Source of the DNA: Elusimicrobiota bacterium
Lineage (GTDB): Bacteria; Elusimicrobiota; Elusimicrobia; Elusimicrobiales; UBA9959
DNA: 64,000 nt
Direction of reading: 5' to 3'
Assembly: GCA_003482905.1 (NCBI GenBank)
Contig: DMXM01000011.1
Coordinates: 69,115-133,114, forward strand
Numbering within the stretch: position 1 is the first letter of the stretch; each line of letters begins with the position of its first letter. The translations under genes were made by a program, and so were the position numbers. Below, piece after piece: positions 46,829-56,454 of this stretch. The notes under the pieces were generated by a model. The model worked only from the letters and a program-made list of their open reading frames with translations. It made no database searches and was not told the DNA's origin.

Positions 46829-47344
46829 ATGAAACCCCTACGCACCACCTTGATAGTTCTCATCACCATAGCGGCCGTCCTGGCCGCGCGCCGCTGGGTC
46901 GTAGAGCCCATCTACATCGCCAGCGACTCCATGGCCCCAACGCTTACAAAAGGCCACCACCTCTTCCTGGACAAACTCACCCTGCGCCTGCGCCCTCCGG
47001 CACGGGGCGAAATAATAGCCTTCCGTTCCCCGGTCGGTGAAGACCACGAATCCGTAAAGCGCGTAATAGCCGTAGCCGGCGACACCGTAGAAATGCGGGA
47101 AAAGAAAGTATATATTAACGCAGAAGCGCAGACGGAGACATACGCCTGCTACGCCCGGGCGGCCGAAACTCTCCGCGGGGACAACCTACCCCCCGCTACC
47201 GTCCCGGAAGGCACGCTGTTCGTGCTGGGCGACAACCGGGACAACTCCAACGACTCGGCCTCCTGGCCGGACCCGGCCACCGGCGGCCCGCCGCTGTTCC
47301 TCCCCCTCTCCGCCGTTACCGGCAAGGTGCGCGGCATATATTAG
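46829..47344 (+). CDS. lepB: Signal peptidase I
   Basis: 171 residues, one N-terminal transmembrane helix (about 5-20). S26 motifs are complete: SDSMAPTL with nucleophile Ser34, KRVIAVAGD with general-base Lys77, and the GDNRDNSNDS box. It cleaves signal peptides at the periplasmic face of the inner membrane. The small size matches minimal bacterial enzymes. It sits 9 bp after the GH3 gene in the same operon; the window's many signal-peptide proteins are potential substrates. Confidence 0.93.
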   Translation: MKPLRTTLIVLITIAAVLAARRWVVEPIYIASDSMAPTLTKGHHLFLDKLTLRLRPPARGEIIAFRSPVGEDHESVKRVIAVAGDTVEMREKKVYINAEAQTETYACYARAAETLRGDNLPPATVPEGTLFVLGDNRDNSNDSASWPDPATGGPPLFLPLSAVTGKVRGIY

Positions 47345-47360
47345 GCCGGAATTTTATTGG

Positions 47361-47366
47361 TATAAT
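47361..47366 (+). promoter_or_regulatory. -10 element (TATAAT) before the nucleoside transporter
   Basis: Perfect TATAAT 43 bases before the ATG at 47410; the -35 is poor. AAGGAT serves as ribosome site. Confidence 0.4.
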
Positions 47367-47409
47367 TTAGTACGCCAAGGCGAACGCGGCGCAAACCTAA
47401 GGATATATA

Positions 47410-48654
47410 ATGTCACCTAAAATGATCGGCTTCCTCGGTATCTTCGTCCTGCTGGGCATAGCCTGGTCGTTCAGCAAGAACAGGAAAGCCATAAACTACA
47501 AGACCGTGGCGGCCGGCCTGCTGCTGCAGATCACTTTCGCGGTGATAGTATTAAAGCTGCCCTGGGGCAGGTACTTCTTCCAGGTGATGAACGACGTTAT
47601 AGTCAAACTTCTTTCCTTCTCCGACAAGGGCGCGGAATTCGTCTTCGGCTCGCTGGTGACCAACCCGTCCATGGGCTTCATCTTCGCGGTGCGCGTGCTG
47701 CCCACCATAATCTTCATCTCCTCCATTATGGCGGTGCTGTACTATCTCGGCATCATGCAGAAAGTGGTGCTCGTCTTCGCTAAAATAATGTCCAGGCTTA
47801 TGGGCACTTCGGGCGCGGAGTCGCTTTCGGCCAGCGCTAACATATTTGTAGGCCAGACCGAAGCCCCCCTGGTGGTGCGGCCCTATGTGGCAAGGATGAC
47901 GCAGTCGGAACTGATGGCTATCATGACCGGCGGCATGGCCACCATTTCGGGCGGCATCATGGCCGCCTACGTCGGGCTGCTTGTGGACGCCATCCCCAGC
48001 ATAGCCGGGCATCTGCTGGCCGCCTCCATAATGGCGGCTCCCGCCGGGCTGGTCATGGCCAAGATCATAGTTCCGGAGACGGAGGAGCCCGAAACCAAAG
48101 GCGTCGTAAAGATGAAGCTGGAGATCACCGACGCCAACGTTATAGACGCCGCCGCCAACGGGTCCACCGTGGGCATGCAGCTGGCTATAAACGTAACCGC
48201 CTGCCTGGTGGCTTTCATGGCCATACTGGCGATGGCCAACTTTCTGCTGGGCTACGGCGCCAGCTTCTTCGGGATATACGGCCTGACCCTGGAAAGAATA
48301 TTCGGCTGGCTCTTCACCCCGCTGGCCTGGGTTATGGGCGTGCCGTCGGGCGAGGTACAGCAGGTTGCCAGCTGGATGGGGCAGAAGACCGTACTCAACG
48401 AGTTCGTCGCCTACCTCAACATGTCCGTTTTCCTCAAGGCCAACCCCGGGGTGATGAGCGAACGCTCGGTCGCCATCGCCTCCTACGCGCTGTGCGGCTT
48501 CGCCAACTTCCTGTCTATAGCCATACAGATAGGCGGGATAGGCGCCATGGCGCCAGAACGCCGCCACGATCTCGCGAAACTCGGTCTTTACGCCCTGCTC
48601 GCCAGCTCGCTGGCCGGCTTTCTGTCGGCCACAATCGCGGGCATCCTCCTGTAA
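47410..48654 (+). CDS. Concentrative nucleoside transporter (CNT family)
   Basis: 414 residues with about 10 membrane segments. The GQTEAPLVVRPY motif (nucleoside and sodium binding region), FVFGSLV upstream and NEFVAYLNMS with SYALCGFANFLSIAIQIGG near the end are hallmark CNT/NupC sequences. It imports nucleosides with sodium or protons. The phosphopentomutase-like enzyme at 10162 could process the ribose-1-phosphate formed after nucleoside phosphorolysis. Confidence 0.93.
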   Translation: MSPKMIGFLGIFVLLGIAWSFSKNRKAINYKTVAAGLLLQITFAVIVLKLPWGRYFFQVMNDVIVKLLSFSDKGAEFVFGSLVTNPSMGFIFAVRVLPTIIFISSIMAVLYYLGIMQKVVLVFAKIMSRLMGTSGAESLSASANIFVGQTEAPLVVRPYVARMTQSELMAIMTGGMATISGGIMAAYVGLLVDAIPSIAGHLLAASIMAAPAGLVMAKIIVPETEEPETKGVVKMKLEITDANVIDAAANGSTVGMQLAINVTACLVAFMAILAMANFLLGYGASFFGIYGLTLERIFGWLFTPLAWVMGVPSGEVQQVASWMGQKTVLNEFVAYLNMSVFLKANPGVMSERSVAIASYALCGFANFLSIAIQIGGIGAMAPERRHDLAKLGLYALLASSLAGFLSATIAGILL

Positions 48655-48671
48655 TATTCCGGAATTGGCCT

Positions 48672-49886
48672 ATGGCGCTGAAGCTGCTTATAAATTCCCT
48701 GTACAGGGGCGGGGCCGAAAAACAGTTCGCCGCGCTTTCCGCGCTGCTGCCAGCCGACGCCATCATCCTGCTTGAGAACGAAATAGCCCAGCAGGCGGAC
48801 GCGGGCAGGATAAAGACCCTCTCCTCCCACTCCTCGTCCACCAGCTCCGTCTTAAAGACGGCCTCTATACCGCTTTACACCCGCAGGCTTTCGGCGCTGG
48901 CCGGCCCCGGGGACACCGTCCTGTCATTCATGGAAAGGGCCAACATCGTCAACGTCATCGCCGCCGGCCTGTCCGGCCACCGCGCCGTTATCTGCGAGCG
49001 CACGCGCCCCTCCGGAGAATTTTCGGGCCTGCGCGGCGCCCTTATGCGCCCGCTGATAAGACGCTATTATCCCCGCGCGGGCCTTGTGGTCGCCAATTCC
49101 GAGGGCGTGAAGAAAGACCTGGCAGACAATTTCTCAGTCCCGCCTGGGAATATACGGGTCATCCGCAACGGCTATGACATCGCCGGCATAGCCGCGCTGG
49201 CGGACGCTCCGCTGGACGCCGCCTGGGCCGAGGTTTACAAAAGACCGGTACTGGCCACCAGCGGCAGGCTGACCGCGGCCAAAGGCCAATGGCATTTGAT
49301 CAGGATATTTAAAAGCGTCAAGGCGGCTTGCCCGGCCGCGGCCCTCGCCCTGGTAGGCGACGGGGAGTTGAAGGCCTATCTGGCGGAGCTGTCCGGTGAT
49401 CTCGGACTCAAGACTTTCCTCGGCTCCGGCGCCCCGCCTCCCGACGCCGACGTATATTTTACCGGCTACCATGAGAACCCTTTTCCTTTCCTGGCCAAAG
49501 CGCGTTTGTTCGCTTTCACCTCCCTCTGGGAAGGCTTCCCCAACGCCCTGGTGGAAGCCATGGCCTGCGGCGTCCCGGTCATAGCCGCCGATTGTGCTTC
49601 GGGCCCCCGCGAGATACTCTCCCCGGATACACCTTTCGACTGCCGCGCAAAAGTCCCGGAAAAAGCGCCCTACGGTGTGCTGATGCCGGTTCTCTCCGGC
49701 GCCCGGCGGGATACCGCCCCTCTGGAACCCGCGGAAGAGGCCTGGGCGGCGGAGATAAGCGGACTTATAAACAATAAAACGGCGCTGAATGGCTGCGCCG
49801 TCGCAGGACGTAAAAGGGCCGGGGATTTTGAAATTTCCGGAGCTGTCGCACGCTGGAAAGAGGTTCTCTCGACCTATGAGCGATAA
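48672..49886 (+). CDS. Glycosyltransferase family 4
   Basis: 404 residues from ATG 48672, 17 bp after the transporter stop; the longer frame upstream overlaps that gene and is a shadow. GT-B fold: RGGAEKQFAALSALLP at the N-terminus (acceptor domain), LATSGRLTAAKGQWHLI at the domain junction, and FTSLWEGFPNALVEAMACGVPVIAADCASGPREIL containing the E-x7-E nucleotide-sugar motif. Relatives add sugars to lipid-linked glycans for O-antigen, capsule or N-glycan. The start lacks a good ribosome site. It overlaps the next small gene by 11 bases. Confidence 0.88.
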   Translation: MALKLLINSLYRGGAEKQFAALSALLPADAIILLENEIAQQADAGRIKTLSSHSSSTSSVLKTASIPLYTRRLSALAGPGDTVLSFMERANIVNVIAAGLSGHRAVICERTRPSGEFSGLRGALMRPLIRRYYPRAGLVVANSEGVKKDLADNFSVPPGNIRVIRNGYDIAGIAALADAPLDAAWAEVYKRPVLATSGRLTAAKGQWHLIRIFKSVKAACPAAALALVGDGELKAYLAELSGDLGLKTFLGSGAPPPDADVYFTGYHENPFPFLAKARLFAFTSLWEGFPNALVEAMACGVPVIAADCASGPREILSPDTPFDCRAKVPEKAPYGVLMPVLSGARRDTAPLEPAEEAWAAEISGLINNKTALNGCAVAGRKRAGDFEISGAVARWKEVLSTYER

Positions 49887-50205
49887 AAGCCCGGCGGTAA
49901 TTGAAGAATGCCTTGAACCGGAACTTGTTAGCCCCGGCGGTCCGGACACGGTTTATGAGAGGCCGGGCCCCGAGGAACGCCCCGCCGAAAAACCCGGCCT
50001 GCTGACGCGGATTAAAATGGCTGTCGCCGCCGTCCTGGCCCTGCTGGGCATGGGCCTCTTCCTCTCCGGCGCCATCCTCACCTCCACCATCATCGGCGCC
50101 ATCTTAGGCATCCCGCTAATGCTGGCCGGCGCCTTAGTCTTCTTCCTGCTCTTCAAACTCCTCACCTTCGGCTCAAATAACGCCTTCGTCTTCCGCCGCT
50201 TTTAA
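49876..50205 (+). CDS. Small membrane protein, unknown
   Basis: 109 residues from ATG 49876, inside the end of the glycosyltransferase gene. The N-terminal 50 residues are acidic and proline-rich. Two hydrophobic segments (about 52-72 and 74-95) rich in Gly/Leu/Ile follow, then a basic end. I do not recognise a family. The 11-base overlap suggests translational coupling. Repeat copy B lies just downstream. Confidence 0.6.
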   Translation: MSDKSPAVIEECLEPELVSPGGPDTVYERPGPEERPAEKPGLLTRIKMAVAAVLALLGMGLFLSGAILTSTIIGAILGIPLMLAGALVFFLLFKLLTFGSNNAFVFRRF

Positions 50206-50251
50206 CTTCATCCGCTAAATATTCGGAACAACTTTCAGCAGACCGGAGGGA

Positions 50252-50378
50252 CAGGCAGGGGTATGGGTTTGGCGGGCCCTCTCGGAAGGAGCCGCTTACG
50301 TAAGCGCGGCGACTGAGAGAGGAGGGGCGGGCACGGTGTGTCCCGACCCCGTGCCCGACAGGCCCATACCCCTGCCTG
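50252..50378. repeat. Structured intergenic repeat, copy B
   Basis: 127 bp between convergent genes. Outer arms 50252-50267 and 50363-50378 are a perfect 16-bp inverted repeat. Inside, CCTCTC (50278-50283) pairs with GAGAGG (50317-50322) enclosing the hairpin GCCG-CTTACGTAAGCG (palindrome 50293-50306), and GGGCACGG pairs with CCGTGCCC in a second hairpin (about 50330-50356). The central ~90 bp are almost identical to copy C. Confidence 0.8.
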
Positions 50379-50436
50379 CCCCGACAAAGCACCTCGTGGA
50401 ACACTTCACATTAATTATCATCAGCGGAATGCGCGG

Positions 50437-51333
50437 CTAGAATTCGCCCAGCAGTATCTGCTCCAGCTCCAGGTCTACACCGGAATTGGCTTTTACCCTG
50501 GCCCGGACCTCGTTCATAAGCGCGTAAATATCGGAGGCCGTGGCGGAACCCATATTGACGATGAACCCGGCGTGCTTATCGGAAACCGCTGCCCCGCCAA
50601 TTTTAAAGCCCTTGAGCCCGGCCGCGTCTATCAGGCGCGAGGCGTAATCCCCCGGAGGGCGTTTAAAGGCGCTGCCGGCGGAGGGGAATTGCAGCGGCTG
50701 CGCTATCTCCCGGGCCGCCAGCACGCAGGAGCGGTCCTGAAGCAGCACAGCCGGGTCGGCCTTTTCAAATTCAAATCTGGCGGACAGCAGTATAAGTCCC
50801 TCCAGCCCTTCGGCGCGGCGGTAGCCGTGAGGAATGTCCTTCTTTTCGAGACTGACGATCTCCCCCGTCGGGGTAAAGGCCTCCACCCGCGCAAGGCGGT
50901 CGAAAGTCTCCTGGCCGAAGGCCCCCGCGTTCATCCTGACGGCCCCGCCCGCGGAACCGGGGATGCCGGAAGTCTTTTCGAGCCCGGCCAGGCCGTTCTC
51001 AGCAGAAACCCTGGCCAGATCGTCCCAAATAACGCCGACCTCCGTAGTGACGGCATTGGCGGAAATCTCTATTTTAGAAAGCCTCGCCGTCAAGGCCGTA
51101 ACTCCTGGCAGGCCTTTGTCGCTGACCAGCACGTTGGACCCGCGGCCGAGCACCGTCAGCGGGGCGCCGTTGCTGCGGCACCAGGCGACCAGCCACAAAA
51201 GTTCTTCCCTCGAACCGGGCCGGACGAGGACTTCCGCCGCGCCGCCGGCCCGGTAAGTAGTAAAATCCGCGGCGGACGCGCCAAAAAGACAGTGCGCCCC
51301 GAATTTCTCTTTCACTGGCGAATAATCAGGCAT
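50437..51333 (-). CDS. murB: UDP-N-acetylenolpyruvoylglucosamine reductase
   Basis: 298 residues from ATG 51333 (AGGGG upstream; GTG at 51339 is an alternative). FAD-binding motifs YRAGGAAEV and GRGSNVLVSD, then SGIPGSAGGAVRMNAGAFGQE. The GSAFKRPPGDYASRLIDAAGLKG region contains the proton-donor Ser, and the C-terminal LELEQILLG holds the catalytic Glu. It reduces the enolpyruvyl group to make UDP-MurNAc for peptidoglycan. Start overlaps the upstream transporter stop by 8 bases. Confidence 0.93.
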   Translation of the reverse strand: MPDYSPVKEKFGAHCLFGASAADFTTYRAGGAAEVLVRPGSREELLWLVAWCRSNGAPLTVLGRGSNVLVSDKGLPGVTALTARLSKIEISANAVTTEVGVIWDDLARVSAENGLAGLEKTSGIPGSAGGAVRMNAGAFGQETFDRLARVEAFTPTGEIVSLEKKDIPHGYRRAEGLEGLILLSARFEFEKADPAVLLQDRSCVLAAREIAQPLQFPSAGSAFKRPPGDYASRLIDAAGLKGFKIGGAAVSDKHAGFIVNMGSATASDIYALMNEVRARVKANSGVDLELEQILLGEF

Positions 51334-52261
51334 TATCACGGTCCCCTTTGAGCTGGCTTTTGTTTTTCTCTTTTACCCCCACCAGGTAGACGCCCGCCAA
51401 TATCAGCACGCCCCCGGCGAAGGCGGCGGCCGTGGCCTTTTCGCCGAGGAACAGGTAGGCGCAGATCAGCGTGGAGAAAGGCTCTAGATAAATAAAATAA
51501 GAGGACTTCACCGGGCCGAGGCCCTCCACGGAATTATTCCAGAACAAATAGGCCAGCGCTGAAGACAGCACGGAAAGGTAGGCGAGGCTCAGCCAGCCGC
51601 GCGGCGTAACCGCGCAGAATTCAGCCGGCCCGCCGGACAGCAGCCAGGCCGGCAGCGTGGTGGCCAGCGCCGCCAGCATGGTAAGCGTGGTCACCTTGGC
51701 CTGCGGCCAGAAAGTCAGCCATTTTTTTGTAAGTATGACGTAAAAAGCCCAGGCCGCGCAGCTGCCCAGGAAAATTATATCGCCGCGGGTGGAAGGAAGA
51801 GAGAAAGCGTCCGCCCCGGCCTTGGAAAACACCACCAGTATAGTCCCGGCAAAACCCGTAAGGAAAGCCGCTGTTTTAAAAGGCCCTATTTTCTCGCCCA
51901 GCGCCGCCATAAGGCCCGCCACCAGGATAGGCGTGGAGGCGATAAGCCAGCCTGCGTGCGAAGCCTCGGTATAGCGGAGGGCGTAGGCCTGTATATATTG
52001 CTGGGCGGAAACCCCCAACAGGGACAGGACCAGCAGCTTCCACAGATATGGGAATTTAAGATCCGCAACGCCCAGTTTCGAGCCGCTTAAGACCACCAGC
52101 AGCAGCGTGCCCACCAGCGCCCTGAACGTCACTATGGAAAGCGGGGAGATCTCCGTCACCAGGCGCTTGGTAAAAGGATAGGCCGCCCCCCATACCAGCG
52201 CGGCGAACACCACCTGGAAATAAAGCCGGTTGATCTGCCTGCTGGTTTTCGCTGTGTCCAT
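51326..52261 (-). CDS. DMT/EamA-family transporter
   Basis: 311 residues, about 10 transmembrane segments arranged as two EamA repeats. FAALVWGAAYPFTKRLV begins the first, SLAYLSVLSSALAYLFWNNSVEGLGPVKSSYF lies in the second, with LEPFSTLICAYLFLGEK at the typical family site. Such proteins export amino acids or metabolites; substrate unknown. It is upstream of and overlaps murB. Confidence 0.9.
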   Translation of the reverse strand: MDTAKTSRQINRLYFQVVFAALVWGAAYPFTKRLVTEISPLSIVTFRALVGTLLLVVLSGSKLGVADLKFPYLWKLLVLSLLGVSAQQYIQAYALRYTEASHAGWLIASTPILVAGLMAALGEKIGPFKTAAFLTGFAGTILVVFSKAGADAFSLPSTRGDIIFLGSCAAWAFYVILTKKWLTFWPQAKVTTLTMLAALATTLPAWLLSGGPAEFCAVTPRGWLSLAYLSVLSSALAYLFWNNSVEGLGPVKSSYFIYLEPFSTLICAYLFLGEKATAAAFAGGVLILAGVYLVGVKEKNKSQLKGDRDNA

Positions 52262-52293
52262 CCGGGGAGGCCTTGAGGTGACAAAAAATAAAA

Positions 52294-52324
52294 GCGGGCG
52301 GCGGCAAATATCACCGCCGCCCGC
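52294..52324 (-). terminator. Terminator after the ornithine aminotransferase gene
   Basis: GCGGGCGGCGG (52294-52304) pairs with CCGCCGCCCGC (52314-52324) around a 9-base loop. On the minus strand it is followed by TTTTATTTTTTG. It lies 11 bp after the aminotransferase stop. Confidence 0.85.
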
Positions 52325-52334
52325 CGCGGTCGTT

Positions 52335-53549
<1,215 letters not shown>

Positions 53550-53573
53550 GATGTCTCCGGCCAAACCGAAAGT

Positions 53574-54302
53574 TTAGAACTTGAGCCCGGCGCCCAAAGT
53601 GTAGCCGGTCTGCCCGTGCAGGATATTGTACGCGCCGTAGACGTAGAGCAGCGGCAGCGGGGACAGGCGCACGCCCACCGTATAGCGGGGCTTTGAGATG
53701 GTGCCTGAAACTCCGTTGAGGGCCGCGCTGACATTGCGTATCTCCACCCTGGTGCGGTCTAACCCTACCCCGACGAACGGCTTTATAACGGGGATATCGA
53801 ACGAAGCCGCCGCATCCAGCGACATATGGCTGCCCTTGAAATAATCCTGCCTGATCACGTCGTAATAGGCGGAAACGGACACGTCAGGAATAAACTTGGT
53901 AAGCGCGCCGCTCTTGAGGAGCGGGTAGCGCAGGCCGCCGCCTATCACGGAGAAGCCGGAGTAAGAGAAGCCGCGCACCATTACGTCGGCCCCGACAAAG
54001 GGCAGGGCCGCGCCGGCGTGCAGCATGGGCAAGCCGAAAGCGTCCACCTTGGCGTCGCGCAGTATGCGGTTTTCGGCGCTGGGCTTGCTTTGGATAGAAG
54101 CGGCAAGGCCGGCTTCTATGCCGGGGAACCCCAGCGCCCGGCCGGAATTAAAGTCCGTTCCGCCTATAAGACCGCCGAGATCCGCGGCGAAAGGCTTGAT
54201 GTAGGCGTCGGCCGCGTATTGCTTAAAGTCCTCAAAAGCGTCGGCCTTCACCCCGGTCGACAGCAGCGGCAGCAGACAAAACGAAAATATCAGTTTTTTC
54301 AT
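53574..54302 (-). CDS. Outer membrane beta-barrel protein
   Basis: 242 residues from ATG 54302, with TAAGGAG upstream; the longer frame upstream only reads through repeat copy C. Signal peptide MKKLIFSFCLLPLLSTGVKA. The mature part has amphipathic beta-strands with repeated Gly-aromatic turns and ends in GAGLKF, the C-terminal Phe signature of BAM substrates. I estimate about 10-12 strands. Family and substrate are not recognised; it resembles short outer membrane proteins of unknown function. Confidence 0.75.
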   Translation of the reverse strand: MKKLIFSFCLLPLLSTGVKADAFEDFKQYAADAYIKPFAADLGGLIGGTDFNSGRALGFPGIEAGLAASIQSKPSAENRILRDAKVDAFGLPMLHAGAALPFVGADVMVRGFSYSGFSVIGGGLRYPLLKSGALTKFIPDVSVSAYYDVIRQDYFKGSHMSLDAAASFDIPVIKPFVGVGLDRTRVEIRNVSAALNGVSGTISKPRYTVGVRLSPLPLLYVYGAYNILHGQTGYTLGAGLKF

Positions 54303-54342
54303 AATTTTCTCCTTAAAAAGCGGGACGTCGGGCCCCATATCT

Positions 54343-54362
54343 CTATTATTACAAAATAATAG
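54343..54362 (-). promoter_or_regulatory. Promoter with a dyad operator for the beta-barrel gene
   Basis: CTATTATT and AATAATAG form a perfect 8-bp inverted repeat around ACAA. On the minus strand TTGAGG, a 16-bp spacer and TAATAA overlap it, so a repressor could bind over the -10. Confidence 0.4.
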
Positions 54363-54403
54363 TGAAGCCTCAACCGCAATCTGGCGTGTTGGAACGGGTG
54401 GGA

Positions 54404-54538
54404 GCGGGTGGCGGGGGTATGGTTCCGGCGGGCCCTCACGGAAGGAGCCGCTTACGTAAGCGCGGCGACTGAGTGAGGAGGGGCGGGCACGGTGTGTCCC
54501 GACCCCGTGCCCGACGGGGCCATACCCTCGACACCCGC
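54404..54538. repeat. Structured intergenic repeat, copy C
   Basis: 135 bp between divergent genes. Outer arms 54404-54422 and 54520-54538 pair at 17 of 19 positions but differ in sequence from copy B's arms. The inner stem is CCTCAC / GTGAGG (54434-54439 with 54473-54478), against CCTCTC / GAGAGG in copy B: a compensatory change. Palindrome CGCTTACGTAAGCG at 54449-54462 and the GGGCACGG / CCGTGCCC hairpin are unchanged. Confidence 0.8.
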
Positions 54539-54567
54539 GAACCCGCAGGGCCACAGCGGGTTTTTGC

Positions 54568-54573
54568 TATTAT
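54568..54573 (+). promoter_or_regulatory. -10 element (TATTAT) directly before ygiQ
   Basis: TATTAT ends 6 bases before the ATG at 54580 with no ribosome site, placing the transcript start at the start codon. Confidence 0.4.
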
Positions 54574-54579
54574 TTACTT

Positions 54580-56349
54580 ATGGATTTCCTTCCGATAACG
54601 CCAGAAGAGGTGAAACAGAAGGGCTGGGACGCCGTGGACGTGGTGCTGGTGACCGGCGACGCCTACGTGGACCATCCCTCATTCGCCATGGCCCTGGTCG
54701 GCCGCGTGCTGGAGGCGCAGGGCCTGCGCGTGGCCATCCTCTCCCAGCCCTCCTGGGACAATTGCGCCGACTTCAAAAAGTTCGGCCGCCCCCGCCTGTT
54801 CTTCGGCGTTTCAGCCGGGAACATGGACTCCATGATAAACAAGTACACCCACAACCGGAAGATCCGGTCGTCGGACGACTTCTCCCCCGGCGCCCGCCCC
54901 GGTCTGCGGCCTGACCGGGCCACCATAATCTATTCCCAACGCGCCCGCGAAGCCTACCCCGACGCCGCCATCGTCATAGGCGGCATAGAGGCCACCATGC
55001 GGCGCTTCGCCCATTACGACTACTGGTCGGACAAAGTCCGCAAAAGCGTGCTGCTGGACTCAAAGGCCGACCTGCTGGTTTACGGCATGGGCGAGCGCCA
55101 GGTAAGGGAAATAGCGGCGCGCCTCAACGCCGGAGAAAAAATACAGGCCCTCCGCGACATCCGCGGCACCGCCTACCCTCTGGGCGCCAAAGAGGCCGCC
55201 GGCGCCCCCCCCGCCGGGGCCATAGAGCTTCCCTCCGCCGGAGAAGCCGCCGGGGACAGGGTTAAGTTTTCCACCGCCACCCGTATTATCTACGAAGAGT
55301 CCAACCCTTACAACGCCAGGCCGCTAAGGCAGAAGAGCGAAGGCCGCGCCGTGGTGCAGAATCCCCCCGCCCTGCCGCTTACCACGGAAGAAATGGACGC
55401 CGTCTACGGCCTCCCCTTCGTCAAACTCGCCCACCCCTCGTATAAAGAACCCATCCCCGCGCTGGAGATGATAAAAGACTCCATCGTAATACACCGCGGC
55501 TGTTTCGGCGGCTGCTCTTTCTGTTCGCTCACCCTGCACCAGGGCCGCTTCATACAAAGCCGCAGCCCCGCCTCCGTAGAGAGGGAAGCCGAGGAACTAT
55601 TAAGGACCCCGCGCCACCCAGGCAATATCTCGGACCTGGGCGCCCCGTCGGCCAATATGTACGAAATGCGCGGCAAAGATATGGCCGTCTGCCGGGTCTG
55701 CCGCAAGATCTCCTGCGTGCACCCCGCCATCTGCCCCAACCTGGACACCGATCACAAGCCGCTGCTGGCCCTGATGCGCCGCATAAGGGCCGTTAAAGGC
55801 CTGAAAAAAGCTTTCGTGGCCAGCGGCATCAGGATGGACCTGGCGCTGCGCTGCGGCGAATACATTTCAGAGATAGCCCGCTTCCACACCGGCGGCCAGC
55901 TTAAAGTGGCGCCCGAGCATATCTCCCCCAAAGTGCTGTCGGTGATGAAAAAGCCGTCCGTGGAAGTATTCAAGGAGTTCGCGGCTAAATTTCTGGCCGA
56001 ATCAAAAAAGGCCGGCAAAGAGCAGTACCTGGTGCTCTACTTTATTTCCGCCCACCCCGGCTCGACACTGGCCGACATGGCGGACTTGGCGGTCTTCCTG
56101 AAAGAAAGGAACATCCGCCCCCAGCAGATAAACGATTTCCTCCCCGCCCCCATGGAACTGGCCACCTCCATCTATTTCACCGGCCTGGACCCGTTCACGC
56201 TGGAGCCGGTCTACGTCCCCAAAAAAGAAACGGAGCGCCGCATGCAGCGTGCGCTCCTTCAGTACTACAAACCCGAAAACAAACCCCTTATAATAAAAGC
56301 CCTGCGCGAAATAAACCGCCCCGACCTGATCAAGAAACTTCTATCTTGA
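54580..56349 (+). CDS. YgiQ-family radical SAM protein
   Basis: 589 residues. An N-terminal B12-binding-like region (MDFLPITPEEVKQKGWDAVDVVLVTGDAYVDHPSF) leads to the radical SAM core with C308-x3-C312-x2-C315 (GCFGGCSFC) for the 4Fe-4S cluster. More Cys-rich segments (CRVCRKISCVHPAICPN) lie after it, and QQINDFLPAPMELATSIYFTG is near the end. YgiQ proteins are widespread, but their reaction is unknown. Length is within the family range. Divergent from the beta-barrel gene across repeat copy C. Confidence 0.92.
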   Translation: MDFLPITPEEVKQKGWDAVDVVLVTGDAYVDHPSFAMALVGRVLEAQGLRVAILSQPSWDNCADFKKFGRPRLFFGVSAGNMDSMINKYTHNRKIRSSDDFSPGARPGLRPDRATIIYSQRAREAYPDAAIVIGGIEATMRRFAHYDYWSDKVRKSVLLDSKADLLVYGMGERQVREIAARLNAGEKIQALRDIRGTAYPLGAKEAAGAPPAGAIELPSAGEAAGDRVKFSTATRIIYEESNPYNARPLRQKSEGRAVVQNPPALPLTTEEMDAVYGLPFVKLAHPSYKEPIPALEMIKDSIVIHRGCFGGCSFCSLTLHQGRFIQSRSPASVEREAEELLRTPRHPGNISDLGAPSANMYEMRGKDMAVCRVCRKISCVHPAICPNLDTDHKPLLALMRRIRAVKGLKKAFVASGIRMDLALRCGEYISEIARFHTGGQLKVAPEHISPKVLSVMKKPSVEVFKEFAAKFLAESKKAGKEQYLVLYFISAHPGSTLADMADLAVFLKERNIRPQQINDFLPAPMELATSIYFTGLDPFTLEPVYVPKKETERRMQRALLQYYKPENKPLIIKALREINRPDLIKKLLS

Positions 56350-56440
56350 ACCTATAAACATCTCCCCGCCAAAAAGAATAGGTACTGTGCCCCTGTTTAT
56401 GCAGATACGCCATGCAATGTTGCTTTTGCATAGCGTTTGT

Positions 56441-56446
56441 TATAAA
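56441..56446 (+). promoter_or_regulatory. -10 element (TATAAA) before the DUF4143 ATPase
   Basis: TATAAA ends 8 bases before the ATG at 56455, with TTGCTT about 15 bp further upstream and no Shine-Dalgarno sequence. Candidate leaderless transcript. Confidence 0.4.
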
Positions 56447-56454
56447 CTAACACT

